The notes under the pieces were generated by a model. The model worked only from the letters and a program-made list of their open reading frames with translations. It was not told the origin of the DNA and ran no database searches. Below, in pieces: positions 10,307 through 18,577 of a stretch of 64,000 nucleotides of DNA. Position 1 is the stretch's first letter, and each line of letters begins with the position of its first letter. Position numbers and translations under genes: made by a program. This DNA comes from Zhongshania aliphaticivorans (lineage in GTDB: Bacteria; Pseudomonadota; Gammaproteobacteria; Pseudomonadales; Spongiibacteraceae), in NCBI RefSeq assembly GCF_902705875.1, contig NZ_CACSIK010000001.1, forward strand, positions 419,558 to 483,557, in the 5' to 3' direction.

Positions 10307-10385
10307 TTAGTTGCCTATTGTAATTGTTTCCAAGCTGGTGATAATGCTTAAAATAGAAAATTACTTTTACTGTGTGGTAATAATA

Positions 10386-11261
10386 ATGATGATTTGGAGT
10401 GGGGTTAGCGAATTTGTTGCGGTGGCGGAAACGGGCAGTTTTACGGCGGCGGCAAAGCGCTTGCGGTTATCGGTAGCGCAAATTAGTCGACAAGTGACCG
10501 CGCTTGAGGCTCGCCTTAATGTTAGGTTGCTTCACCGAACAACCCGTAAAGTTATGTTGACTGAGGCGGGGGCGGTGTACTTTCGCCATTGTAGCCATGC
10601 CCTTGAGGGTTTGGATGAGGCTGAAAGAGCGGTGTCTGACCTTCAGTCGACGCCGCAGGGTAAAATTAAGCTCACGGCGCCGATTACCTTCGGGGAGGAG
10701 CGCATCATGCCGCTGGTTAATGATTTTATGGTGCTGCATCCTCAGTTGGAGGTCGAGTGTCACTTATCTAATCAGCTGGTAGATATTTTAGCCGATGGTT
10801 ATGACTTGGCTATTCGTCTTGGGCATTTACCAGATTCTAGTATGATAGCGCGCAAGCTGTCGGTGCGTCGCCGATTTGTGTGTGCGGCTCCAGGCTATAT
10901 TAATCGTTTTGGTGTACCCCACACATTGTCTGAGCTTGAGCAGCATCACTGCCTAGTGGGTGGAGCGGGTTATTGGCGTTTTGTAGAGGGGGGGAAGGCG
11001 CGAAGTATAAAGGTATCTGGCCCCCTGCGGTGTAATAGTGCCTACGCGCTGGTGGATGCAGCGCTGAAAAACTTGGGTTTAATACAGGTGCCAGATTACT
11101 ACGTGCAAGAGCACATACAGCAAGGGCGTTTGCTGACGGCGCTGGAGCCTTATTGTGAGCCAGACGAGGGGATTTGGGCTGTTTACCCCTTTAATAGACA
11201 GTTATCGCCAAAAATTAAAAGTTTGGTCGCTTATTTGTCAGAGCATATGTCGGCTATCTAA
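10386..11261 (+). CDS. LysR-type transcriptional regulator, divergent from the formaldehyde operon
   Basis: A 291-residue LysR regulator. The winged helix-turn-helix is at residues 5-62 (SEFVAVAETGSFTAAAKRL) and the substrate-binding domain at about 90-290. The CrgA-like ending ...AVYPFNRQLSPKIKSLVAYLSEHM puts it in the large aromatic/aldehyde-responsive LysR group. An upstream TTG would add 25 residues that do not fit the family, so ATG 10386 (or 10389) is preferred. It shares a 133-base divergent intergenic region with frmA. Control of frmA-fghA is inferred from that arrangement only. Confidence 0.88.
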   Translation: MMIWSGVSEFVAVAETGSFTAAAKRLRLSVAQISRQVTALEARLNVRLLHRTTRKVMLTEAGAVYFRHCSHALEGLDEAERAVSDLQSTPQGKIKLTAPITFGEERIMPLVNDFMVLHPQLEVECHLSNQLVDILADGYDLAIRLGHLPDSSMIARKLSVRRRFVCAAPGYINRFGVPHTLSELEQHHCLVGGAGYWRFVEGGKARSIKVSGPLRCNSAYALVDAALKNLGLIQVPDYYVQEHIQQGRLLTALEPYCEPDEGIWAVYPFNRQLSPKIKSLVAYLSEHMSAI

Positions 11262-11370
11262 TATTGTCTGAGCTTGAACAACATCGGTGCTTTGTTATGG
11301 CGAGGGCAGCGGCTTATCTGCCCTCTTGTTGAAGTGAGGCGAACGGTGTACAGCTGCTGTGATTTGGCAT

Positions 11371-11754
11371 CTAAAGGCGTTCAAGCATCTCTTTCATTTT
11401 GTCTTTTATTAAATTAATGGCCTTGTAGGGGCGTAACATCACTTTAAAGTCATCAATTTTGCCATCTTGATCCCAGTGAATCATGTCTACGCCATTGACT
11501 TGAACTCCGTCGACATCAACCATAAATTCCAAAATCGTATTATTAGCATCAGTCACTTCGCGGACGTAATGAAAGCTTTCATTCAGAAGTACGTGAAAAG
11601 CTGCGCTTAGGTACATTTTTGTGATGTCTTTACCGAGCTGTGGCGTGTGTACTACAGGGGAGTGAAAGCTTGCGTTGTCGGCGAGAATGTCATCAAGTTT
11701 TGACACATCTCCTGACGATATGAGTTGGTGCCAATTGGCTAGCTGGTTGGGCAT
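11371..11754 (-). CDS. NTF2-like / SnoaL-fold protein
   Basis: A 127-residue protein with the NTF2-like pattern. It starts with a helix (NQLANWHQLISSGD), then LDDILADNASFHSPV, and ends with beta-strands containing DMIHWDQDGKIDDFKVMLRPYKAIN. Such proteins are small cone-shaped binding proteins or isomerases, and the particular ligand cannot be inferred. AGGA lies nine bases before ATG 11754. It appears to be a single-gene unit and converges with the LysR gene. Confidence 0.8.
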   Translation of the reverse strand: MPNQLANWHQLISSGDVSKLDDILADNASFHSPVVHTPQLGKDITKMYLSAAFHVLLNESFHYVREVTDANNTILEFMVDVDGVQVNGVDMIHWDQDGKIDDFKVMLRPYKAINLIKDKMKEMLERL

Positions 11755-12070
11755 GGTGTATATCCTTTTGTTGTTTATTATCTGCTCAGCTTAACAGAAT
11801 GACTCTATGTTGACAGTATTAACATATCTGCGCGGGCTGGGCAGGTTTTGGGCCTGCAGTGTGTGTTTTCTTATAGATGCGGGTAGTTTGGTAATTAAAT
11901 ACCCCTTTATGAACCTGAGGGTGTGATAAAAATACTCATTATTTTTGTGCTTTTAATATTTCCTTAATACTACTGTCATATTCTTATCACATAATCTGCA
12001 CTTCGATGGCCCTCTTGCAGTGTAAAGGCTGCCGCAAATTGATTAGCAGCCCAAGGGCGACGGAGTAGTT
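11755..12070. other. Non-coding region, 316 bases, with a possible structured leader
   Basis: I see no gene here. The right half is AT-rich and must hold the promoter of the small secreted-peptide gene. At 12027-12051 a GGCTGC / GCAGCC hairpin, flanked by CTTG and CAAG that could extend it, sits just ahead of the GGAG ribosome site. It does not match a riboswitch class I recognise. Confidence 0.4.
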
Positions 12071-12277
12071 ATGAGTGTAAATAGTTTTGTACGTGTAGTT
12101 ATGCTTGCCGCAGCGGCTGTAATTTCTACACCAATGACGGCGATGGCAGATGAGCCAGTTCAATTAATTGAAGAAGTGACAGTTGTTGGCGCCGTTCGCA
12201 ATGGATCTGTAGATGTTGCTGACATTGATATGGCTGGCGACGAAGCACTTCAAGAAATGCCGGTTGCCTACGAATAA
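12071..12277 (+). CDS. Orphan 68-residue exported peptide with a TonB-box-like stretch
   Basis: This is a short gene with a convincing layout: a GGAG ribosome site, ATG 12071, a stop at 12277 and a strong hairpin terminator 46 bases later. Residues 1-26 form a clean Sec signal peptide (VVMLAAAAVISTPMTAMA). The predicted mature part is about 42 residues, strongly acidic, and begins DEPVQLIEEVTVVGAVRNG. IEEVTVVGA resembles the TonB box and plug start of TonB-dependent receptors, but no plug or barrel follows and no frame continues it. I do not recognise a family. It may be a secreted or periplasmic peptide, or a relic of a receptor N-terminus with its own expression signals. Confidence 0.7.
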   Translation: MSVNSFVRVVMLAAAAVISTPMTAMADEPVQLIEEVTVVGAVRNGSVDVADIDMAGDEALQEMPVAYE

Positions 12278-12322
12278 GGCCGGTCAGTCTCTTTAGTTAT
12301 TACCCGCTTTGGTCTCTTTTGT

Positions 12323-12348
12323 GGAGCCGCTGATGTTTCAGCGGCTCC
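12323..12348. terminator. Bidirectional terminator containing a stop codon
   Basis: An 11-bp perfect stem GGAGCCGCTGA / TCAGCGGCTCC with a 4-base loop is followed on the plus strand by TTATTT. It ends the small-peptide gene. The minus-strand transglutaminase gene's TGA (12340-12338) lies inside the same stem, so that gene is translated into the hairpin. Confidence 0.8.
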
Positions 12349-13849
12349 TTATTTGTATTGCAGATTTAATATTAATATTGTGCAGTTGCTCGTTAATTTT
12401 TAGTATGTCTTTTTGGTCGCCGTCACTTAAACCAAGGGCGATATAACCGGCGGTGAATTCTCCAAGCCCACTGTCGTAGCTTTCCCAGCGCTCTCCCGTC
12501 CATGCCTGAACCCATGCATGAGGAACAAACACGTATTTTCTCCCTAAAAAGCGCTCGTTTGAGTAAGCCAGGCCGAATACCACTCTAGTGGGGATTTGGG
12601 CGGCTCTGGCGAGTGTTGCGAGCAGCAGGGCGTGTTCAGTACAGTCGCCTTTTTTGCTGTTGTAAGCCTCTAAAGCCGTGGAGTAACCCGAATAGCTGGG
12701 TTCTTCGCTCATGTGTCTTGTGACAAATCGTGTTAGGCGGCGCATTTTACCCGCTGCACTGCTGTTGTGGTCGGGTAGTATCTCGGTGACGAGGCTTTGG
12801 AAAAGCGGATTCTTTGCCGGTAACCAGTAGTTGTCTTCTAGTGCGGTGTTTAAATCTGATTGGCTTGGCTTCTCTTCATTGCCGCAGTCTTCGCAGATAA
12901 CAAGCTCTGTCCCCTGATCTTTGATACTGCTGCGCTGCTCGTATGTGTTTGGTATTTTTAGGGTGAAATTACCGTCGAGTAGGTAGCGTATTTTTCCGTG
13001 CAAAGCGGTATCGGTGATTTTGTAGGGCGATCTAATTAGCTGACGATAGACGTGGGTGTTTGGGTTAAAACTAGCTGTCGCACAGGCTTTGTCGCAACTG
13101 CGAATGAGGACTTCATCGCCATTTGAAAAGCTGCGTTCTGTTAAGGCATGGAATTGTGCATCAGAGAAAATTTCGCTGTGTTTTATGCTGTCACCCTGTA
13201 TTGTTTTTTGTTGTATGTGCCATACGTATTCGGGTTGCTCAGGGTTGCTATAGGGCTTGATGGTTAACTGAATTTTGTCAAATTGACGTGTGCTGAAATT
13301 CCAACTGAAGTACTCAAAAGGCTTTACGTTATCGCTATGAGACAGTAATGCGAGTCGGAGCCCTTCAGGTAAGTAAAAAGGCTGGGGGATGGTGTAATGC
13401 TCTTTTTGCGAGCTATTTTTTGTATTTAAGGTGAGGGTGTTGCCCTTAATGTTAGCCCTTAAGTGATGGTTTGTGTTGTTTGATTGAACTGTTTTAGAGA
13501 GAGAAATGGGTTTGCCGCTGGCAGATTCTTGGTAGCTGAGTGTGGTGGTGATATCTCGATTGGCTACACCTGGTTGGCTTAGGGTTACGGATAGTGTTTT
13601 GTTGGTGTTGATGAGGGTGGGTTTAATGGCTTCCGTAAGTATGTGGCGGTAACCCATTTTGTGACCACCTAGGCTAACAGTTTGCCACTGTTCATATTGA
13701 ACCGTCGATGTGGCTAAATTAGCTTGTGTCTCAGGGTTTGGCGCATTGTTTACGCAACCTAAAAGTAGTGTGGCTATGAGGGCCATTAGCCAGTATTTAC
13801 GGTCTTTTACTGGGCTTTGTCTGCTGCTTTGATGTGATACAAAGTTCAT
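12338..13849 (-). CDS. Transglutaminase-like lipoprotein
   Basis: A 503-residue protein. The signal peptide ends in lipobox LLLGC with the lipidated Cys at residue 32, so it is probably membrane-anchored in the periplasm. The C-terminal domain is of the transglutaminase-like (cysteine peptidase) superfamily, with catalytic C403 in KKGDCTEHA, H444 in PHAWVQAW and D459 in SYDSGLG. The N-terminal 300 residues form a beta-rich region without a family I can name. Its ATG overlaps the stop of the upstream alpha/beta hydrolase gene (ATGA), so the two are cotranslated. The substrate is unknown; family members cleave or crosslink peptides. Confidence 0.85.
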   Translation of the reverse strand: MNFVSHQSSRQSPVKDRKYWLMALIATLLLGCVNNAPNPETQANLATSTVQYEQWQTVSLGGHKMGYRHILTEAIKPTLINTNKTLSVTLSQPGVANRDITTTLSYQESASGKPISLSKTVQSNNTNHHLRANIKGNTLTLNTKNSSQKEHYTIPQPFYLPEGLRLALLSHSDNVKPFEYFSWNFSTRQFDKIQLTIKPYSNPEQPEYVWHIQQKTIQGDSIKHSEIFSDAQFHALTERSFSNGDEVLIRSCDKACATASFNPNTHVYRQLIRSPYKITDTALHGKIRYLLDGNFTLKIPNTYEQRSSIKDQGTELVICEDCGNEEKPSQSDLNTALEDNYWLPAKNPLFQSLVTEILPDHNSSAAGKMRRLTRFVTRHMSEEPSYSGYSTALEAYNSKKGDCTEHALLLATLARAAQIPTRVVFGLAYSNERFLGRKYVFVPHAWVQAWTGERWESYDSGLGEFTAGYIALGLSDGDQKDILKINEQLHNINIKSAIQIRSR

Positions 13850-14739
13850 GATGAATGGCTAATTAAATTATGCCGTCGTAGCCAGTGGTAGCTTTTGGCT
13901 ACAACTTGCTCGCAGTCTTCCTGAAGTATCATGTGGCCTGCATCTCTAATTACGACATGGCTTACTAGCGGTGATGCTTTGGCTATATTTCGCTCAAAAT
14001 CTTTCTTTTTGTGTAAAAAAGATCGCTCCCCTCGCAGAACTAATGTGGGGATGGTCATTTTACTCAATGCTTGCCATGGGCAGTGTGTGTGCTGAAAGTT
14101 ATGAGCCTCCCAAGTGCGGTTGTAGGTCAGGGAAAGCTGACCGTTCTCCTGTTCTTTCAAGCCTGCTAGGGCGTAGTCTTCGAAGGCGGCTTGGGAAAAG
14201 CGTCGGTATGCCGGTTTGCTGCGATGGTAGTCAATAAACGCCGCCCTACTTTGCCAGTGAGTTTGTCGTCGCAAGGTGCTTTTTACGAGTTTGATTTGAC
14301 CCATTAATGCTTTGGGGGTAACAGGGGCTAGCAGAGGTACGACTCGTCCAGGCAGGGTGGCTGGGTCAAACATCACTAATGCTTTAAAGAGGTCGGGCCG
14401 TTTGACTGCGGCAAGCGCGCTTACAGTGCCGCCAATAGAGTGCCCCATAGCGATGACCGGGCCCTGCTGTAAAGTGTTGTGGCGATATTCTAAGAAAGCG
14501 ATTAAATCATCAGCATGTTGCTGCCAAGAGAAGTCTGCTGGTGGCGGTTGCTGATCCCATGCGCCTCTGTTTTCAAGCCCCAATAAGCTAAAGTCGCGCT
14601 GGAAGTGCTTGAGGAAAAATTGATAGCTCGCGACTGGGAAGCCGTTAGCCGCAGAGAAGTGCAGGGGGGGAGCGGAATTTTTGCACTCCAGCCAGCTTGC
14701 GGGACCGAAGCCAAAATCATATTGATGCGATGTGAACAT
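13846..14739 (-). CDS. Alpha/beta hydrolase
   Basis: With the ATG at 14739 the protein has 297 residues of alpha/beta-hydrolase fold. The nucleophile elbow is GHSIGG with S101, and a C-terminal DAGHMILQED gives the catalytic His. The lid region is Lys/Arg-rich. An in-frame TTG at 14829 would add 30 residues that look unlike a hydrolase N-terminus, and neither start has a clear ribosome site. No signal peptide is visible, so it is probably cytoplasmic. It is first in a two-gene operon with the transglutaminase lipoprotein. The substrate is not predictable; the fold fits an esterase or lipase-like enzyme. Confidence 0.82.
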   Translation of the reverse strand: MFTSHQYDFGFGPASWLECKNSAPPLHFSAANGFPVASYQFFLKHFQRDFSLLGLENRGAWDQQPPPADFSWQQHADDLIAFLEYRHNTLQQGPVIAMGHSIGGTVSALAAVKRPDLFKALVMFDPATLPGRVVPLLAPVTPKALMGQIKLVKSTLRRQTHWQSRAAFIDYHRSKPAYRRFSQAAFEDYALAGLKEQENGQLSLTYNRTWEAHNFQHTHCPWQALSKMTIPTLVLRGERSFLHKKKDFERNIAKASPLVSHVVIRDAGHMILQEDCEQVVAKSYHWLRRHNLISHSS

Positions 14740-14851
14740 GTGTTGGTATTTTTCTACTAGGGGAGCTAAGCATACCACGCTGTTAAGTGTGGATTGTATT
14801 TCACCCTTATAACGATCTGGTGCTGCCAAATATTTTTCGTGCTATCAGGGT

Positions 14852-14870
14852 ATTCTCTTATACAGAGAAT
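14852..14870. promoter_or_regulatory. Inverted repeat ATTCTCT-n5-AGAGAAT in divergent region
   Basis: A 7-bp perfect inverted repeat with a 5-base spacer lies between the hydrolase operon and pomA. It is a plausible operator for either direction, but nothing else supports it. Confidence 0.25.
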
Positions 14871-14977
14871 CGGATTGTGGTCGTTAACTAGGTTACGTAG
14901 GCGGGCAATAGTAGGTGACGCTGTGTTCGTCAGCTACTCATTAATCCGTTTGGCAAATTCGGTATTGGAGAATTCTG

Positions 14978-15748
14978 TTGGATATCGCAACGCTTTTAGG
15001 CATGTTAGGGGCACTTGGTGTCATTGTCGTGGCAATTTTGATTGGCGGCAGTGCAAGTGGTTTTATCGATACGCCAAGTTTGCTGATTGTAGTCGGTGGA
15101 GGCTTGCTTGCCAATTTAGTTAAGTTTCCCTTAGATCAGACGATGGGGGCGTTTAAGGTGGCCTCTCGTGCTTTTGTTCACAAATCAACAAGCTCAGAAG
15201 CGCTAATTACTGAGTGCATGGAAATGGCGGGGGTGGCGCGTAAAGAAGGCTTACTTGGTCTTGAGTCACTTGAAATCAGTAATGAGTTTTTGAATAAGGG
15301 CGTGCAAATGGCGATAGATGGCCACGACCCTGAATTTGTGCGCAAGGTTCTGAACAAGGAAATCAACCTAGCTATTGAGCGCCATGAAATGGGCGAGGCT
15401 GTCTTTAAGGGGTTTGGCGAGTCTGCTCCCGCGATGGGGATGATTGGCACCTTGGTTGGGTTGGTGCAAATGATGTCGAATATGTCAGACCCAAAGGCGA
15501 TTGGTCCGGCGATGGCAGTTGCTTTGTTGACCACTCTGTATGGCGCCGTCTTGGCAAATGTCGTTGCCTTGCCAATGGCTGAGAAGCTTGCATTTCGGAC
15601 CTCTGAGGAGCGTCGTAATCGCCACTTAATCCTTGAGGCGGTTGATGGTATTCAAGAGGGGATTAACCCGCGGGTGCTTGAGTCTCTGCTCACCACGTAT
15701 TTGCCAGAAAATAAGCGTGAGCTAGATAAAAAGGTTGAGGAGGCATAA
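14978..15748 (+). CDS. pomA: Flagellar stator protein PomA/MotA family
   Basis: A 256-residue integral membrane protein with four transmembrane segments (about 1-25, 28-50, 145-170 and 180-205). The N-terminus MDIATLLGMLGALGVIV...FIDTPSLLIVVGGG resembles PomA, the sodium-type stator subunit. The cytoplasmic loop (about 60-140) contains the charged stretch that contacts the rotor. TTG start 14978 has GGAG seven bases upstream. It is followed at once by the PomB gene, with the stop of one abutting the GTG of the next. No other flagellar gene is in the window, which is usual for stator genes. Confidence 0.9.
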   Translation: MDIATLLGMLGALGVIVVAILIGGSASGFIDTPSLLIVVGGGLLANLVKFPLDQTMGAFKVASRAFVHKSTSSEALITECMEMAGVARKEGLLGLESLEISNEFLNKGVQMAIDGHDPEFVRKVLNKEINLAIERHEMGEAVFKGFGESAPAMGMIGTLVGLVQMMSNMSDPKAIGPAMAVALLTTLYGAVLANVVALPMAEKLAFRTSEERRNRHLILEAVDGIQEGINPRVLESLLTTYLPENKRELDKKVEEA

Positions 15749-16591
15749 GTGGAAGATGTTCCCGCCAAAAAACCAGATGCTGGCGCTCCGGCTTGGGTGC
15801 TAACCTTTGCTGATTTGATGTCATTGCTTTTGGCATTTTTTGTTTTGTTGTTTTCGTTTTCAGAAATGGATAAGCAAAAGTTTAAAGAGCTGTCGGGTTC
15901 GATGAAGGATGCCTTCGGTGTTCAGCGGGAGTTACCGGCGTTTAAGCCACCCATTGGCACGAGCATGATTGCCAGAGATTTTACTCCCGGCACGGTGAGG
16001 CCAACGACGGAAGATCAAGTACGGCAAGAAGCGTTACAGGAAATGACGACCTTTGTGTCGGAAGAAGCCGATCAATCTATGCTGGATGACTTGGAAAAAG
16101 TAAAAGAACATTTGGCGCTAGAGATTGATGAGGGTTTGGTTGAAGTAGAAAATGATGGTAATCAGGTAATAATTATTAGAATTCGTGAGCGCGGCTCGTT
16201 TCACTCCGGTAAAGCAGAGTTAGCGGCAGGCTTTGATACGGTGATAGATAAATTTGGTAATGTGCTGAATGATATTGCGGGTCAAATAGTGGTAGCGGGG
16301 CATACCGATAATGTGCCAATCCATACTGACCGATTCTATTCAAACTGGGATTTGTCGTCGGCAAGGGCTGCCACGGTGATTCGTAGTATCGTTGAAAGTA
16401 GTGGTCAATTGCCTAGTCGGTTTAGAGTGGCAGGCTATGCTGACACCCGTCCTATCGCTGATAATACAACTGTTGAGGGGCGTGCGCGTAATCGGCGCGT
16501 AGAAATTTTTATGCTGAGGGGGGCAACGCAAGAGCCTGCTATGGGCAGCGTGACGGGCGAATTTAGCACTTCAATAAGTGGTGGAGAGTAG
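15749..16591 (+). CDS. pomB: Flagellar stator protein PomB/MotB family with OmpA-like peptidoglycan-binding domain
   Basis: A 280-residue protein. Its single N-terminal transmembrane helix is at about 15-38 with the ion-binding Asp at D22 (TFADLMSLL), followed by the FVLLFSFSEMDKQKF stretch typical of PomB. A linker or plug region is at 40-110. The OmpA-like peptidoglycan-binding domain is at about 140-265 (VAGHTDNVPI, NWDLSSARAATVIR, NRRVEIFM). It couples Na+ (or H+) flow to flagellar rotation. The GTG start follows the pomA stop directly, with GAGGAGG inside the pomA end. Sodium specificity is inferred from resemblance to PomB. Confidence 0.92.
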   Translation: MEDVPAKKPDAGAPAWVLTFADLMSLLLAFFVLLFSFSEMDKQKFKELSGSMKDAFGVQRELPAFKPPIGTSMIARDFTPGTVRPTTEDQVRQEALQEMTTFVSEEADQSMLDDLEKVKEHLALEIDEGLVEVENDGNQVIIIRIRERGSFHSGKAELAAGFDTVIDKFGNVLNDIAGQIVVAGHTDNVPIHTDRFYSNWDLSSARAATVIRSIVESSGQLPSRFRVAGYADTRPIADNTTVEGRARNRRVEIFMLRGATQEPAMGSVTGEFSTSISGGE

Positions 16592-16680
16592 AATGCTTAA
16601 TTTTTTATTTGTAGAGGAGCGCTTAAGCCGGCATTCAGTTTACTCCTGATACCTTGTCTACACACAAAGGAGAAACAACT

Positions 16681-17184
16681 ATGACGAATATAAAAGCACT
16701 ACATTTTGGAAGTCCCCTGTTGATCCGTAATCTTGCACTTATTGGGTTGCTCGTTGTTGCGGTTGCCGTGTCGCCAAAGCGGGCTCATGCGGATGGTGTT
16801 GAAACTGCGGCCGCGATAATGATTGGCGCAGCGGTGTTGTATGCGGCTCATGACTCTCATCGTGACGATAGGCATTATAGTAAAACATATCAGCAAAAGA
16901 GCCATTCTCATCAACAAGTAGTTTACAGAAACCCTGGCCATCATCAGGCTAGCTATAATAGTGGATATAGCTACAACAAGGGATATTCAAACCAGGGTAG
17001 TTACCGTTATGAAAATGGTAAATCCCAACACCATGCTAACAACAACCATTCAGATCGGTATGCTCGCGATAACCATGATCGGCAGGGTAAGCAAAATACC
17101 AAGGGGCGAGCTCAATTAAATGATCGTCAAAAGCACAATGAAAAATATTGGAATACACGGGTTAAGATAAGTCAGCGACATTAA
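16681..17184 (+). CDS. His/Asn/Tyr-rich exported protein of unknown function
   Basis: A 167-residue protein. AGGAG lies eight bases before ATG 16681; an upstream in-frame start at 16654 has no ribosome site. The N-terminus carries a signal peptide (LALIGLLVVAVAVSPKRAHA). A short hydrophobic Ala/Ile segment follows (about 42-55), and then a low-complexity tail rich in His, Tyr, Ser, Asn and Gln (HDSHRDDRHY, GHHQASYNSGYSYNKGYSN). The composition suggests metal binding or a surface role, but this is only inference. A good terminator follows. No family is recognised. Confidence 0.75.
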   Translation: MTNIKALHFGSPLLIRNLALIGLLVVAVAVSPKRAHADGVETAAAIMIGAAVLYAAHDSHRDDRHYSKTYQQKSHSHQQVVYRNPGHHQASYNSGYSYNKGYSNQGSYRYENGKSQHHANNNHSDRYARDNHDRQGKQNTKGRAQLNDRQKHNEKYWNTRVKISQRH

Positions 17185-17203
17185 GCCAGCTAGCACACCA
17201 TTT

Positions 17204-17235
17204 AAAAATACCGGACAGGCTCCGGTATTTTTTTG
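17204..17235 (+). terminator. Rho-independent terminator
   Basis: The stem AAATACCGG / CCGGTATTT with a 7-base loop is followed by a run of T (through 17234). It ends the His-rich protein gene. Confidence 0.85.
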
Positions 17236-17283
17236 TTTATAATTTGTGCTGGTACTTTTGATGTAGCGCTAATAGGAATATTA

Positions 17284-17622
17284 ATGAAAATTGAACAGTT
17301 AATAGAGAAGCTTAATACTGGGCCGCAAGCCTTTTCTGAGGTTATGGCGGTCATTGACGCGGAGTATGATTTTACGCCATGTGCATTTAGCAATGGTGAG
17401 CAAAAAAATGAAGCGGGAACTAATAATGGGTCTTGTAAGATTTTTGCGTTTGGTTTGATGCATCAATTAAGCGTGCAAGCTACTTTGAATGCATTTGGTG
17501 ATTTTTATACTAAAGACGTCTTGGCTCATCCTGAGGGAACTGATCACGCGAATATACGCAATTTTATGCACAGTGGTTGGGCTGGGGTTGGATTTGAGGG
17601 CGAGGCGCTAAAACAGAAGTAA
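17284..17622 (+). CDS. HopJ-family protein
   Basis: A 112-residue protein matching the HopJ family (PF08888): LIEKLNTGPQAFSEVMAVID, YDFTPCAFSNGEQKNEAG, NNGSCKIFAFGLMHQL and FYTKDVLAHPEGTDHANIRNF. The family was named after a Pseudomonas syringae type III effector, but it is widespread in free-living proteobacteria and plants, so an effector role should not be assumed. ATG 17284 has TAGGAA upstream; the earlier in-frame start lies inside the preceding terminator. It is a single gene bounded by terminators. Confidence 0.85.
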   Translation: MKIEQLIEKLNTGPQAFSEVMAVIDAEYDFTPCAFSNGEQKNEAGTNNGSCKIFAFGLMHQLSVQATLNAFGDFYTKDVLAHPEGTDHANIRNFMHSGWAGVGFEGEALKQK

Positions 17623-17629
17623 TTATATA

Positions 17630-17655
17630 GGTGCCTCATTAAATGAGGCACCTTT
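17630..17655. terminator. Bidirectional terminator
   Basis: A 10-bp perfect stem GGTGCCTCAT / ATGAGGCACC with a 3-base loop and short T-run lies between the convergent HopJ-family and bacterioferritin genes. Confidence 0.75.
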
Positions 17656-17669
17656 GTACAATTGGGTAA

Positions 17670-18149
17670 TTAGTTGCCAATGCTGCCCATCATTGATTGT
17701 TGGTAATTTTGAAGTCCGACTTTGTCAATCAAACTGAGCTGGGTTTCTAGCCAGTCGACGTGCTCTTCTTCAGACTCTAAAATTCCTTCCATTAGTTCAC
17801 GGCTACCATAATCACCGACAGACTCGCAGTATTTAATGCCATCTTTAAGGTCGGGAATCGCTTTTAGTTCAAGGCTTAAGTCGCACTCTAGCATTTCCTT
17901 GGTGTTTTCGCCGATTAACAACTTGCCAAGATCTTGTAGGTTTGGAAGGCCTTCTAAAAAGAGAATACGTTCAATGAGTTGGTCTGCGTGTTTCATTTCG
18001 TCGATAGACTCATGATATTCGTAGTCGGCCAGCTCCTTAAGTCCCCAGTCTTTGAACATGCGGGAATGAAGAAAATATTGATTAATCGCTACGAGTTCAT
18101 TGCCGAGGGCTTTATTGAGGTAGGCAATAACCTTGCTGTCACCTTTCAT
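17670..18149 (-). CDS. bfr: Bacterioferritin
   Basis: A 159-residue iron-storage haem ferritin that assembles into a 24-subunit shell. All ferroxidase ligands are in place: E18, E51, H54, E94, E127 and H130, with haem-binding M52. It oxidises Fe2+ and stores the iron as a mineral core. The bacterioferritin-associated ferredoxin, which releases the iron, is encoded 130 bases upstream on the same strand, so the two may be cotranscribed. Length is standard. Confidence 0.97.
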   Translation of the reverse strand: MKGDSKVIAYLNKALGNELVAINQYFLHSRMFKDWGLKELADYEYHESIDEMKHADQLIERILFLEGLPNLQDLGKLLIGENTKEMLECDLSLELKAIPDLKDGIKYCESVGDYGSRELMEGILESEEEHVDWLETQLSLIDKVGLQNYQQSMMGSIGN

Positions 18150-18279
18150 GCTTGTGATCCTTTTTACGATTAGCTGTTTGCGAAGCCTAAAGTGTGCGCG
18201 CAGCGGCGAGGAAAAGTCAAGCTAAGTGATTGATTTTAAAGCGTTAAGAGAAGGGTAAGGCTAATCGTTATCAGTTGCG

Positions 18280-18477
18280 TTAGGCTGCGGCATAGCACAG
18301 GTTTTCGTCATAGCTGTTTAGATAGCTATCATAAACATTGCGCGCTAAGGTGCCACATTTTCCGCACTGGCTTGCCAGTTCAAGTTCACGGCGAACTTCG
18401 CGGAAGCTACCTGCGCCAGCATCTACGGCATCACGAATATGCTTGTCGGTAATACCTTTACAGAGACAAACGTACAT
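18280..18477 (-). CDS. bfd: Bacterioferritin-associated ferredoxin
   Basis: A 65-residue [2Fe-2S] protein of the BFD-like family. The cluster cysteines C4, C6, C38 and C41 appear in MYVCLCKGIT and ASQCGKCG. It reduces the bacterioferritin core for iron release. The first in-frame ATG (18516) adds 13 residues that do not fit the family, so 18477 is chosen. A Fur-box-like sequence lies 41 bases upstream, which fits the known iron-starvation induction of bfd. Confidence 0.95.
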   Translation of the reverse strand: MYVCLCKGITDKHIRDAVDAGAGSFREVRRELELASQCGKCGTLARNVYDSYLNSYDENLCYAAA

Positions 18478-18517
18478 ATTAATTTCAATCCCGATAAGAT
18501 TAATCTTGAATGTCAAC

Positions 18518-18536
18518 GATAATGCAAATGAGAATG
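18518..18536 (-). promoter_or_regulatory. Candidate Fur box upstream of bfd
   Basis: Three consecutive hexamers GATAAT-GCAAAT-GAGAAT match the Fur GATAAT array at 15 of 18 positions. The site is placed where it could block the bfd promoter. Confidence 0.55.
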
Positions 18537-18577
18537 CTTGTCAATTATGATTTTTCTTATGCTACAGAGGTGTTTCA

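Noticed and set aside
14890..14950. Imperfect hairpin AGTAGGTGACG / CGTCAGCTACT before pomA
   Set aside because: It has a central mismatch, no T-run and no known element, so it is too weak to list as a feature.
17284..17622. HopJ name suggesting a type III effector
   Set aside because: The family is widespread in free-living bacteria and no secretion genes or virulence context are present.
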